DNA of 64,000 nucleotides from Naumannella halotolerans. GTDB taxonomy: Bacteria > Actinomycetota > Actinomycetes > Propionibacteriales > Propionibacteriaceae. Under the pieces are notes generated by a model. That model worked only from the letters and a program-made list of their open reading frames with translations. It did not search any database and had not been told where the DNA came from. Location: contig NZ_SOAW01000001.1 in the NCBI RefSeq assembly GCF_004364645.1, forward strand, positions 1,116,001-1,180,000, read 5' to 3'. Positions 1-7,649 of the stretch are shown in pieces (within the stretch, counting starts at the first letter, position 1; each line of letters begins with the position of its first letter). Made by a program: the position numbers and the translations under genes.

Positions 1-141
1 GTCACGGGTCACCCCGGGTACGTCCTGGACCACCGCTTCGCGGCGGCCGAGGATCCGGTTCACCAGGGTGGACTTGCCCACATTCGGTCGGCCGACCACA
101 GCCACCACGGGCTTGGCGATCGACTGCTCGGGTACGGTCAC
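1..141 (-). CDS. der: Der (EngA) ribosome-biogenesis GTPase, N-terminal fragment
   Basis: Only the first 47 codons are present; the gene runs off the left edge. The start is GTG at 139-141, preceded by an AGGAGG ribosome binding site. The fragment shows the first G1 P-loop ([10 protein letters not shown], about residues 17-26) and the switch region ending in PGVTRD, both typical of the first G domain of Der, an essential double-GTPase needed for 50S subunit maturation. It lies 66 bp downstream of cmk on the same strand; the cmk-der pair is common in actinobacteria and supports the assignment. Confidence 0.9.
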   Translation of the reverse strand, partial: MTVPEQSIAKPVVAVVGRPNVGKSTLVNRILGRREAVVQDVPGVTRD

Positions 142-207
142 GGGGTCCTCCTGGATCGGCTACAGCCGCTCAACGATACATGAGCCGGCGAACGCCCGCC
201 CGGCGAT

Positions 208-879
208 TCAGCGGTGGGCGGCGGTGGCCAGCTCGACGATGGTGTCGATCACCTGTGACAGGTCGAGCTCGGTGGAATCGATCACGGTGACCCCGTCGGC
301 GGCCTCGGTGAAGGCGGCCACGGTGCTGTCCTCGGCATCACGACGGACCACCTGATCGGTGACGGCGGCCTCATCGGCCTTCCCCTCGAGTTCGCTGAAC
401 CGGCGGCGTACCCGGGCGTCCGGGTCGGCGACCAGCAGCACCCGTACCGGGGCATCGGGTACGACCACCGTGGTCAGGTCACGCCCTTCGGCGACGATGC
501 CACCGGTCTCGGTGATGATCTGCCGCTGCCGGGCGATCAGCGCCTCCCGTACGGCCAGGTTGGTCGCCACCTTCGAGACCACCGCAGAGATGCCGGGCTC
601 CCGGATCGGCGCGGTCACCTCGGTGCCGTCGATGGTGATCCAGAACTGCCGCGGATCGGTGCTGACCTCGATCACCGCGGTCCGCGCGAGTTCGGCGACG
701 ACCTCGACATCGTCCAGGGGAATCCGCCGGTCCAGTGCGGCCCAGGTCACCGCCCGATACATCGAACCGGTGTCGAGGAAGCCGAGGCCGAGCCGCTCGG
801 CGACCCCCCGGGAGGCGCTGGACTTGCCGGACCCCGAGGGCCCGTCGATCGCGATCACCAGGGGTACGTCGTCAGTCAC
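208..879 (-). CDS. cmk: Cytidylate kinase
   Basis: A 223-residue protein that phosphorylates CMP/dCMP with ATP in pyrimidine nucleotide salvage and synthesis. The P-loop GPSGSGKSS is at about residues 13-21, the CMP-binding segment LDTGSMYRA follows, and the later EGRDLTTVV segment is the family nucleoside-binding signature. Length is normal for bacterial Cmk. The start is GTG at 877-879, chosen because the P-loop follows at the usual distance. It precedes der on the same strand. In many relatives it directly follows tyrA; here a serpin gene separates the two. Confidence 0.95.
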   Translation of the reverse strand: MTDDVPLVIAIDGPSGSGKSSASRGVAERLGLGFLDTGSMYRAVTWAALDRRIPLDDVEVVAELARTAVIEVSTDPRQFWITIDGTEVTAPIREPGISAVVSKVATNLAVREALIARQRQIITETGGIVAEGRDLTTVVVPDAPVRVLLVADPDARVRRRFSELEGKADEAAVTDQVVRRDAEDSTVAAFTEAADGVTVIDSTELDLSQVIDTIVELATAAHR

Positions 880-923
880 CGGCCCATCATGGCCCAGCCG
901 GCCGGTACGGCGTCAATCGCGCC

Positions 924-2240
924 TCAGCCGGCGGTCGGATCGGCGACCCAGCCGGCCAGCAGCGCGACCCGGGTACCGGTGTCCACGACCGCATAGGCGA
1001 AGGGACGATCGAGCACCAACTCCACCCCGCCCTCGGGTGCCGGAGCGGCCCCTGCGCCCTGCATCGCGGCCGTTGCCGCGGCCGCCTCGGTCCCCTCGGC
1101 ATCGACGGCGATCCAGCCACCGTGCAGCACCTGTTCGATCCAGATCGGCACCGCCCCACCGGTCATCGGACCGAAATCGGCGACCACCGGCTCGAAGGCG
1201 GCCTCGACCCCGAGCGCCTGCAGCACCTCCTTCAGCGCGAACCTGCTGCCGGACGTCCACGCCGGCATGGTCAGGTCCACCGCCACGGGCTCCTGCACCG
1301 CCAGTGCGTCGGCCAACTCACCGGCGGCGAACCCGTCGAGCATCTGCTGCTCGGCGCCGGTATGCGGCAGCGCAACCATCATCGCCAGGTCACCGCCGAG
1401 GTAGGGAATGCTGACCGCCGTGTAGTGATCACCCACCGCGGCCGTCCAACGGCCCTTGGCATGCAGCATCGGCGCCTGCACCGTTTCCCCGGCGGCGGTC
1501 GTGAACGGCACCGGACCGTCCTCGGAGAACGGCTCGGCCCACGGTGCGGCCAGGTACAGCGCATTCACCAGGGCAATGGCCGTGTCGGGGGTGATCGAAC
1601 CCGGCCCGAGCAGATCCTCGATCTTGCCCTCGGTGTGATCGCTGACCCAGTCGTTGATCACCCCGGCGGCACCGTCGGCGTCGGTGAAGTCGGTCTCGGC
1701 GATTCCGGTGCCGTACCACCGGGAGAGCACGTTCAGGTACTCCTCCGACCACGCGATCTCCGGGCGGGCGAAGATCTGACCGGCCAGGTCGATCCGGATC
1801 TCACCCGATCGGCGGCCCTCCTGGAGCTTTCCGCTGCGGGCGGGGACGGTCGCCAACAGGTACGCCATCCCCTCGTTCAGCTCCTCCAGCGGCGGCAGCC
1901 CGAGCGCGGCATCCAGCTCGGCCGCGGTCTCTGCGGCGGCACCGTTGCGGGCCATCGCCAGCACCGCCATCAACGACAGCGGTGAGCAGATCCGGTTCTC
2001 GGCGCCGCCGAGTTGAGCCAGCAACCGTCCCCCCAGGGTGGTGACCGACCGGTTCAGCGATTCGACCGAGTTCGTGCCGGTCTGCTCGGGAACGTCCGCC
2101 CGGATCATCGTCGGTCCGCCACAGCCGGCCAGTGTCAGTGCACCGGCGGCCGCCAGCAGTCCGAGGAAATCACGTCTGCCCAACGCCACCGACGGCCCGG
2201 TCGATTCGGATCCTCGCACCGGCAGCGCTCCCAGTTCCAT
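924..2240 (-). CDS. Serpin-family protease inhibitor, predicted Tat-exported lipoprotein
   Basis: A 438-residue protein. The N-terminus carries a twin-arginine motif (GRRDFLG, residues 21-27), a hydrophobic stretch and a lipobox LAGC ending at Cys40, so it should be exported folded and lipid-anchored outside the membrane. The rest is a full-length serpin domain: NRICSPLSLMAVLAMA near the start, and the hinge GTEAAAATA followed by the RPFAYAVVD and VADP end segments. An intact alanine-rich hinge is typical of inhibitory serpins. Aligning the reactive loop to antithrombin puts the scissile bond near small residues (G/A), so an elastase-like target is inferred; the real target is unknown. It lies between tyrA and cmk, where relatives usually have no gene. 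Confidence 0.88.
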   Translation of the reverse strand: MELGALPVRGSESTGPSVALGRRDFLGLLAAAGALTLAGCGGPTMIRADVPEQTGTNSVESLNRSVTTLGGRLLAQLGGAENRICSPLSLMAVLAMARNGAAAETAAELDAALGLPPLEELNEGMAYLLATVPARSGKLQEGRRSGEIRIDLAGQIFARPEIAWSEEYLNVLSRWYGTGIAETDFTDADGAAGVINDWVSDHTEGKIEDLLGPGSITPDTAIALVNALYLAAPWAEPFSEDGPVPFTTAAGETVQAPMLHAKGRWTAAVGDHYTAVSIPYLGGDLAMMVALPHTGAEQQMLDGFAAGELADALAVQEPVAVDLTMPAWTSGSRFALKEVLQALGVEAAFEPVVADFGPMTGGAVPIWIEQVLHGGWIAVDAEGTEAAAATAAMQGAGAAPAPEGGVELVLDRPFAYAVVDTGTRVALLAGWVADPTAG

Positions 2241-2342
2241 GCCGTGACGCTAGCCCGCCGGCGGATCAGGAGGATCTCGCGAGGGATCGCCGATGCAGTG
2301 ACGACACCGGATCGTGACCTGCCACGCCGCCGGAAGCGGCCC

Positions 2343-3437
2343 TCACAGAGGCGGTGCTGCGGTGCTCACCCGCCACCCGGCGTCGGTCATCGCCCGGGTC
2401 AGCGCCTGCTCCCGGTCGGGATGGACGTAGATCCGCAGATGACCGACCAGCCGCATCGGGTCGTGTTCGATCGCCACATCCTCGACGTTCACCCCGGCCG
2501 CATCCACATCGCCGAACAACCGGGCCAGCGAACCCGGGGCGTCGGGGATCTCGATCACGATCGAGGCATAGTCCACCGCCGAGGCACCGTGCTTGCCCGG
2601 CAGTTTGCGGACCCCGGCATTGGCCTGCGCCAACAGCGGGCGGACATCGGGTTCGGTCCGCTCCAGCCGCTGCGTCAGCTCCGACAGCCGGTCGGCCAAC
2701 GCCTGCAGCTCCGGCACCAGCACCCGGGCATTGGCCGAGACGATCTGCTCCCACAACCCCGGATCACCGCCGGCGATCCGGGTCACATCGCGTACCCCCT
2801 GACCGGCCAGGGCCAGATCGTCCGGACTCATCTGCGCCAACTGTCCGGCCATCAGCACCGAGACCAGATGCGGCAGATGGGAGACCCGGCCGACGGCTCG
2901 GTCGTGATCGGCCGGCGCCATCGTGATCAACCGCGCATCACACAACCGGGCCAGCGCCTCCACGGTGGCAATCGCCTCCGGTGCGGAGTCCTCGTGCGGG
3001 GTGATCACCCAGGTCCGCTCGCTGAACAGGTCGGCGCTGGCGGCCAGTGGCCCGGCCAGATGCGAACCGGCCATCGGATGCGAACCGACATAACGCGACA
3101 GGCTGCGGTGATCGATCAGCTCCCGCAACTGCGGTTCCTTCACCGACCCGACATCGGTGACCACGGCATTGCGGTACACATCCAGCGCCTCGTCCACCAC
3201 CGCGGCGATCGCCCGCGGCGGTACGGCGACGACCACCAGTGCCACCTCGGCGGGATCGACCGGAGTCTGCGTCCCGGCACCACGACCGACCGCCACCCGG
3301 GCATGGGAGGGATTGGCATCGCGTACCTCGACCTGCACCCCGGCCGCGGTCAGGGCCTGGCCGATCGAGGTGCCGATCAGCCCGGCACCGATCAGCACCA
3401 CCGGCCCCAACGGTGGTGCCGGCAATTCGGGGCTCAA
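2343..3437 (-). CDS. tyrA: Prephenate dehydrogenase with C-terminal ACT domain
   Basis: A 364-residue enzyme that oxidatively decarboxylates prephenate to 4-hydroxyphenylpyruvate with NAD(P) in tyrosine synthesis. The Rossmann motif GAGLIG is at residues 17-22. The segments TDVGSVKEP and GSHPMAGSH are TyrA signatures that line the active site. The last ~74 residues (IEIPDAPGSLARLFGDV onward) form an ACT domain, presumably for tyrosine feedback. The chosen start is TTG at 3435-3437, whose bases overlap the prcA stop (TTGA), implying translational coupling. A GTG twelve codons in is the alternative. Confidence 0.93.
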   Translation of the reverse strand: MSPELPAPPLGPVVLIGAGLIGTSIGQALTAAGVQVEVRDANPSHARVAVGRGAGTQTPVDPAEVALVVVAVPPRAIAAVVDEALDVYRNAVVTDVGSVKEPQLRELIDHRSLSRYVGSHPMAGSHLAGPLAASADLFSERTWVITPHEDSAPEAIATVEALARLCDARLITMAPADHDRAVGRVSHLPHLVSVLMAGQLAQMSPDDLALAGQGVRDVTRIAGGDPGLWEQIVSANARVLVPELQALADRLSELTQRLERTEPDVRPLLAQANAGVRKLPGKHGASAVDYASIVIEIPDAPGSLARLFGDVDAAGVNVEDVAIEHDPMRLVGHLRIYVHPDREQALTRAMTDAGWRVSTAAPPL

Positions 3438-4147
3438 CTGGAACTGCCGAGCAACTCTGCCAACACCGGTGCGGTCAGTCGGCGGAACTTGCGGTGGCTG
3501 GCACGGGTACGGTCCAGCACCGCCGCCTCCAACGCCTCCGGCGCCAACACCGGGGCCGGGGTGTCGGCGGCCGGGTCGGCCGGCGGGGTGAGCCCCTTCA
3601 CCAGCAGCTTCACCGCCGTGGCCAGGGGCAGGTCCGGGCGCCAGTCGGGGATGATCGCCTTCGACACCGATTCGGCCGAACCGCCCATGATCGCGAAGGT
3701 CGGCTCATCGGTGACCGACCCGTCGTAGCTGAGCCGGTAGATCACATCGGCGCCCGGGCTGTCCCCGACCTCGGCGACGGCGAGCTCGACCTCGTAGGGC
3801 TTGTCCCCACCGCTGGAGAAGATCGACCCCAGCAACTGGGCGTACATATTGGCCAGGCCGATCCCGGTGACATCGGCCCGGTCGTAGGAGTACCCGCGCA
3901 GATCGGCCTGCCGGATGCCGAGCACCCGCAGCTGCTCGAACTCGTTGTAGCGCCCGACCGCGGCGAACCCGATCCGGTCATAGACCTCGGAGATCTTGTG
4001 CAGGGTGGAACGGTTCTCGGCCACGAAGACGATGCCGTCGGCATAGCGGCTGACCGCGACCGAACGGCCGCGGGCGATCCCCTTCCGGGCGAAATCGGCC
4101 CGGTCCTTCATCAACTGTTCGGGTGCCACATACATCGGCATGCTCAT
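3434..4147 (-). CDS. prcA: 20S proteasome alpha subunit
   Basis: A 237-residue protein forming the outer alpha rings and gate of the actinobacterial 20S proteasome. The N-terminus MSMPMYVAPEQLMKDRADFA matches the PrcA gate/H0 region, and the remainder has the Ntn-fold segments RSVAVSRYADGIVFVAEN and GRYNEFEQLR without a catalytic threonine, as expected for alpha. ATG start with an AGGAGC ribosome binding site. It lies 72 bp downstream of prcB and overlaps the tyrA start by 4 bp. No pafA (Pup ligase) lies between it and der, the 3.4 kb visible downstream. Confidence 0.96.
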   Translation of the reverse strand: MSMPMYVAPEQLMKDRADFARKGIARGRSVAVSRYADGIVFVAENRSTLHKISEVYDRIGFAAVGRYNEFEQLRVLGIRQADLRGYSYDRADVTGIGLANMYAQLLGSIFSSGGDKPYEVELAVAEVGDSPGADVIYRLSYDGSVTDEPTFAIMGGSAESVSKAIIPDWRPDLPLATAVKLLVKGLTPPADPAADTPAPVLAPEALEAAVLDRTRASHRKFRRLTAPVLAELLGSSS

Positions 4148-4219
4148 GGCTTGCTCCTAGCTCTGTTCCGGGATGCCCGGATCGACTGAACGTATCGCAC
4201 GCTGCTGCGTCGGCGCCGC

Positions 4220-5092
4220 TCAGAGCAGCGGTGCCGCCGGGCCGTCGGGACGTCCCATCCGGCCGGCCACCACCTGGTCGACGATCGCTGCGACCTCGGA
4301 GTCGGGGAGACGTCGCACACCGTCGGCGGTGGCCACCATCACCACCGGGAAGATTCGCCGGCTGAGATCCGGCCCGCCGGTGGCCGAGTCGTCATCGGCG
4401 GCGTCGTAGAGCGATTGCACCAGCGCGGTCACACAGCCGGTCTCGTCCAGATCCTCGTGGTAGAGCTTCTTCAACGATCCCCGGGCGAAGACCGAACCGG
4501 AACCGACCGAGTGGAAGGCCGTCTCCTCGTACCGGCCACCGGTCGGGTCGTAGGAGAAGATCCGGCCGAGCTCGCGCTGGGTGTCCCAGCCGGCGAACAG
4601 CGGTACGACGGTGAGCCCTTGCAGCGCCATGCCCAGGTTGCCCCGGACCATTGCCGCCAGGTGGTTCGCCTTGCCCGACAGCGACAGCGGCGCCCCCTCG
4701 ATCTTCTCGTAGTGCTCCAGCTCCACCCGGAACAGGCGCACCATCTCCACCGCGATACCGGCACTGCCGGCGATCCCGATCATCGAGTACTCGTCGGTGG
4801 CGAAAACCTTCTCGATGTCGCGCTGGGCGATCATGTTGCCCATCGTGGCCCGGCGGTCACCGGCCATCGCGACACCGCCGGGGAAGCCGGCGGCGACGAT
4901 CGTCGTCCCGTGCGGGGCCAGCTCGGAGACCCGTACCGCATCGGCCACCGCCGGCGAGTGGGGCAGGGCATTCGGCACCACCTGTGAGGCCAGCTCCGCG
5001 ATCGTCACCCGGCGGCCGGGATCCCCAAGCTCAGACCGTGGGAAGTCCGACCGGGAGAAACCACCTGTTCCTGCCCCCAGACCGTGTCTCAC
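4220..5092 (-). CDS. prcB: 20S proteasome beta subunit
   Basis: A 290-residue Ntn hydrolase giving the proteolytic rings of the proteasome. A propeptide of about 62 residues precedes the conserved cleavage site HG/TTIVA, leaving Thr63 as catalytic N-terminal nucleophile. Downstream are GDRRATMGN with the conserved lysine-equivalent region and [11 protein letters not shown] start (5090-5092), overlapping the pup stop as GTGA, so pup and prcB are translationally coupled. The order pup-prcB-prcA is the standard actinobacterial one. Confidence 0.96.
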   Translation of the reverse strand: MRHGLGAGTGGFSRSDFPRSELGDPGRRVTIAELASQVVPNALPHSPAVADAVRVSELAPHGTTIVAAGFPGGVAMAGDRRATMGNMIAQRDIEKVFATDEYSMIGIAGSAGIAVEMVRLFRVELEHYEKIEGAPLSLSGKANHLAAMVRGNLGMALQGLTVVPLFAGWDTQRELGRIFSYDPTGGRYEETAFHSVGSGSVFARGSLKKLYHEDLDETGCVTALVQSLYDAADDDSATGGPDLSRRIFPVVMVATADGVRRLPDSEVAAIVDQVVAGRMGRPDGPAAPLL

Positions 5093-5283
5093 TGCCCACC
5101 CTTCTGCACGAACGAACGGACGAACTCGGCGGCATTGGTCTCCAGCACGCCGTCGATCTCGTCGAGCAGGTCGTCGAAATCGTCGGTCTGCGGTTGCGGC
5201 TGGTCCTGGGCCACCGGCGTGCTGTCGGCATCCTCGCCGGGATCACCCTTGGAGCGATTCGAGTGCTGTTGCGACTCGGCCAT
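5089..5283 (-). CDS. pup: Prokaryotic ubiquitin-like protein Pup
   Basis: A 64-residue, acidic, glutamine-rich, presumably disordered protein that is conjugated to lysines of substrates and recognised by the ARC/Mpa coiled coils. The C-terminal half [18 protein letters not shown] is the Mpa-binding helix and the protein ends in KGGQ. Because the last residue is Gln, it must be deamidated by Dop to a C-terminal Glu before ligation; dop is present at 7.65-9.16 kb. ATG start with a GGAGG ribosome binding site. It overlaps prcB by 4 bp. Confidence 0.97.
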   Translation of the reverse strand: MAESQQHSNRSKGDPGEDADSTPVAQDQPQPQTDDFDDLLDEIDGVLETNAAEFVRSFVQKGGQ

Positions 5284-5602
5284 GTCTGCACCTCCGTCTC
5301 GGCCCCGGTCGGGTTCCGGGGTTCCTACCCTACCCAGCGGCTCCGACGATGGGAGTCGGCTCAGGTAACGGATTGCTCACCGTCGGCGGGTCCGCGGCGC
5401 CAGTGAGCCGGCTCACTTCCGACACCCCGGCGGGAGGAGATTCGTCACCCGTGCCGCCCAGCCACTACAGTGGTCACCGCAGCCCGCCGAGTCTCACCCC
5501 GGGCTGTTGGTGATGTAGAGCGACCTGCTCCTCCCCTCCCACTCGATTGTTCGACCCTGATGTGGTCGCGCTGTTGTCCAGCCATGGTGAGACGACGAAA
5601 GA
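5284..5602. other. Divergent intergenic region between pup and the helicase gene
   Basis: A 319-bp gap separating the minus-strand pup-prcB-prcA operon from the plus-strand helicase. I see no convincing small gene in it. It should hold the promoters of both transcription units; a perfect 16-bp palindrome lies at 5402-5417 and a second interrupted palindrome (CCACT-AC-AGTGG) at about 5461-5472. No clear sigma-70 promoter pair could be assigned by eye. Confidence 0.6.
5402..5417. promoter_or_regulatory. Perfect 16-bp palindrome, possible operator
   Basis: The sequence AGTGAGCCGGCTCACT equals its own reverse complement. It lies about 120 bp upstream of pup and about 185 bp upstream of the helicase start. 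Length and position suit a dimeric repressor or activator site, but no regulator gene is adjacent and the binding protein is unknown. Confidence 0.45.
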
Positions 5603-7087
5603 GTGAAACCCACTTTGACCAATGACTTTTCTGCCTTCGGCCTGCCCAAGGCACTGATCACCGTCCTCGACGAGCGTCGGATCACCGAGCCCACCCCGAT
5701 CCAGGCGGCGACGCTGCCGGACTCGGTGCAAGGCCGCGACGTGCTCGGCCGGGGACGTACCGGCTCGGGCAAGACCTACGGCTTCGCCCTTCCCCTGGTC
5801 GCCCGGCTCGCCGAGTCCTCGCGGGGTCGGCAGCCGAAACGCCCCCGGGCGATGATCCTGGCCCCGACCCGGGAACTGGCCACCCAGATCGACGAGACGG
5901 TGAAACCGCTCGCCGAAGCGGTCGGCCTGCGTACCCAGACGATCTTCGGCGGCGTCGGCCAGGGCCCGCAGGTGAAGGCCCTGCAGGCCGGTGTGGAGAT
6001 CATCATCGCCTGCCCCGGACGGCTGGAGGACCTGGTCGACCAGGGCCATGCCGTGCTCGACCGGGTGGAGATCACCGTCCTCGACGAGGCCGACCACATG
6101 GCCGACCTCGGCTTCCTGCCCGGTGTCACCCGGTTGCTGCAGAAGACGCCGGCCAATGGCCAGCGGATGTTCTTCTCCGCCACCCTCGACCGCGGTGTCG
6201 ACTCGCTGGTGAAGAAGTTCCTGCGAGATCCGGCGGTGCACCATGCCGACTCCCCGCAGGCCTCGGCGGCCGACATCGACCACCACGTGCTGCAGCTGCG
6301 CCCCGACGCCCGCCTGGATGTGCTGGTCGACCTGGCCGCAGCACCGGGTCGCCGGGTGATCTTCACCCGGACCAAGTTCCGCGCCAAGAGCCTCACCCGG
6401 CAGTTGAACGCCCGCGGTGTGGCGGCGGTGGAGTTGCACGGCAACCTCAGCCAGAACGCCCGTACCCGCAGTATGGATGCCTTCCACTCCGGCCGGGTGG
6501 AGACCCTGGTCGCCACCGACATCGCCGCCCGCGGGATCCACGTCGACGACGTCGAGCTGGTGATCCATGCCGATCCGCCGGTGGAGCACAAGGCCTATGT
6601 GCACCGCTCCGGTCGTACCGCCCGCGCCGGGCGCCACGGCACCGTGGTCACGCTGATGCTGCCCGACCAGGTCTCCGACGTCCGTTCGCTGACCAAGGCC
6701 GCAGGCATCCGGCCGACCATCACCAAGGTCGACGGCACCGACGCGCCGATCCTGCGCGACATCGCCCCCGGTGACCGGGTGGTCGCCGACCGTCCGGTGG
6801 TCGTGGAGCATCCGGGCAATCCGTCCGGTCAGGCGACCTCGGCCGGCGGTCAGGGTGCTCGCCGCAGCAGCGGCGGCGGCAACCGTCGTCGCCGTGGCGG
6901 ACAGGGCGGATCCCGCAACGGCGGCCCGCAGAAGTCCGGTGCCGCCTCCTCCGGTCAGCGCTCGAGCGGCGGGCAGTCGGCCGGTGGCCAGCGTGGCCGT
7001 CGGCGTTCCGGGAACGACCGGCCGAAGGTCGGTGCCGGTTCCGGCCACAGCGCGGCATCGTTCAGCCGCAGCTCACGGTCCCGTTGA
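5603..7087 (+). CDS. DEAD-box ATP-dependent RNA helicase
   Basis: A 494-residue cytoplasmic RNA helicase. Motifs in order: Q-motif region TEPTPIQ (about 28-34), Walker A GRTGSGKT (51-58), PTREL (88-92), DEAD (161-164), SAT (192-194), then the RecA2 motifs ending in HRSGRTARAG. Residues about 410-494 form a low-complexity Gly/Arg/Ser tail (RRRGGQGG type), typical of RNA-binding extensions in actinobacterial RhlE/CsdA-like helicases. The GTG start at 5603 is preferred over a TTG four codons later; the ribosome binding site is weak either way. It stands alone on the plus strand, between dop/cupin and pup, and ends just before a strong hairpin. It probably acts in ribosome assembly or RNA decay; the exact subfamily is not resolved. 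Confidence 0.92.
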   Translation: MKPTLTNDFSAFGLPKALITVLDERRITEPTPIQAATLPDSVQGRDVLGRGRTGSGKTYGFALPLVARLAESSRGRQPKRPRAMILAPTRELATQIDETVKPLAEAVGLRTQTIFGGVGQGPQVKALQAGVEIIIACPGRLEDLVDQGHAVLDRVEITVLDEADHMADLGFLPGVTRLLQKTPANGQRMFFSATLDRGVDSLVKKFLRDPAVHHADSPQASAADIDHHVLQLRPDARLDVLVDLAAAPGRRVIFTRTKFRAKSLTRQLNARGVAAVELHGNLSQNARTRSMDAFHSGRVETLVATDIAARGIHVDDVELVIHADPPVEHKAYVHRSGRTARAGRHGTVVTLMLPDQVSDVRSLTKAAGIRPTITKVDGTDAPILRDIAPGDRVVADRPVVVEHPGNPSGQATSAGGQGARRSSGGGNRRRRGGQGGSRNGGPQKSGAASSGQRSSGGQSAGGQRGRRRSGNDRPKVGAGSGHSAASFSRSSRSR

Positions 7088-7114
7088 GTTCCTGATCAAC
7101 GTCTGCTGATCAAC

Positions 7115-7155
7115 CGAGCCGAAGGACGAGGGCGTTGCTCTCGTCCTTCGGCTCG
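7115..7155. terminator. Strong stem-loop terminator after the helicase gene
   Basis: Perfect 16-bp inverted repeat (CGAGCCGAAGGACGAG and its complement, 7115-7130 and 7140-7155) with a 9-nt loop, starting 28 bp after the helicase stop. No long T tract follows, which is common in high-GC actinobacteria. Confidence 0.8.
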
Positions 7156-7206
7156 TCCAGTATCTGGCCGCATGCGGTGCCCGACTGCGCTCCCGTGGGG
7201 TCGTCC

Positions 7207-7226
7207 CCCGGGGGTCCTCCCCCGGG
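7207..7226. terminator. GC hairpin, possible terminator of the cupin/dop unit
   Basis: Inverted repeat CCCGGGGG-TCCT-CCCCCGGG with 8-bp arms, 45 bp beyond the stop of the minus-strand cupin gene. It has no T tract on that strand, so the terminator role is tentative. Confidence 0.4.
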
Positions 7227-7270
7227 CCGGATCGCCGGGGATCGGGCCACCCTGATCAGCTCGGGTCGGC

Positions 7271-7621
7271 TCAGGTCAGGTACAGCTTGCGCAGCGGGCC
7301 GTCGGTGATCGTCCAGGTAGTGTGCATACCGTCGGCGAGCCGGACCACCGAACCCGGCCCGATCTGCAGCGGCGGCAACCCCGGATCGTCGAAGTCGATC
7401 ACGCCCGCACCGGTCAGGACGACGAAGAACTCATCGGCCTCGACGTCGCGCATCGTACCGCCCGACATCTCCCACAGGCCGATCTCGAGCTCGCCGAGGG
7501 ATCCCAATGGCGCACTCGCCGTGGTCGGGTCACCCGTGACGCGCTGCCAATCCTCGACCGCCGTGTGCTGCAGGGCGACATCCGATGCATCGACGCCCTG
7601 TCCGGCTGCAAGTTCGCTCAC
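7271..7621 (-). CDS. Cupin domain-containing protein
   Basis: A 116-residue single-domain cupin of the EutQ/DUF861-like type. The first cupin half is visible as GGTMRDVEADEFFVVLTGAG, the second as GPGSVVRLADGMHTTWTI. The classical metal histidines are mostly absent apart from the one in GMHTTW, so metal binding and activity are uncertain. GTG start (7619-7621). It lies 28 bp upstream-to-downstream of dop on the same strand and may be co-transcribed as the last gene of the arc-DUF3054-dop-cupin unit. Substrate unknown. Confidence 0.8.
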   Translation of the reverse strand: MSELAAGQGVDASDVALQHTAVEDWQRVTGDPTTASAPLGSLGELEIGLWEMSGGTMRDVEADEFFVVLTGAGVIDFDDPGLPPLQIGPGSVVRLADGMHTTWTITDGPLRKLYLT

Positions 7622-7649
7622 CCCGGTCAGCCTAGCCCTGCACAGCGGG

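Noticed and set aside
5474-7048. Minus-strand frame antisense to the DEAD-box helicase
   Set aside because: Low-complexity His/Gly/Val translation mirroring the helicase codons; the helicase motifs on the plus strand are complete.
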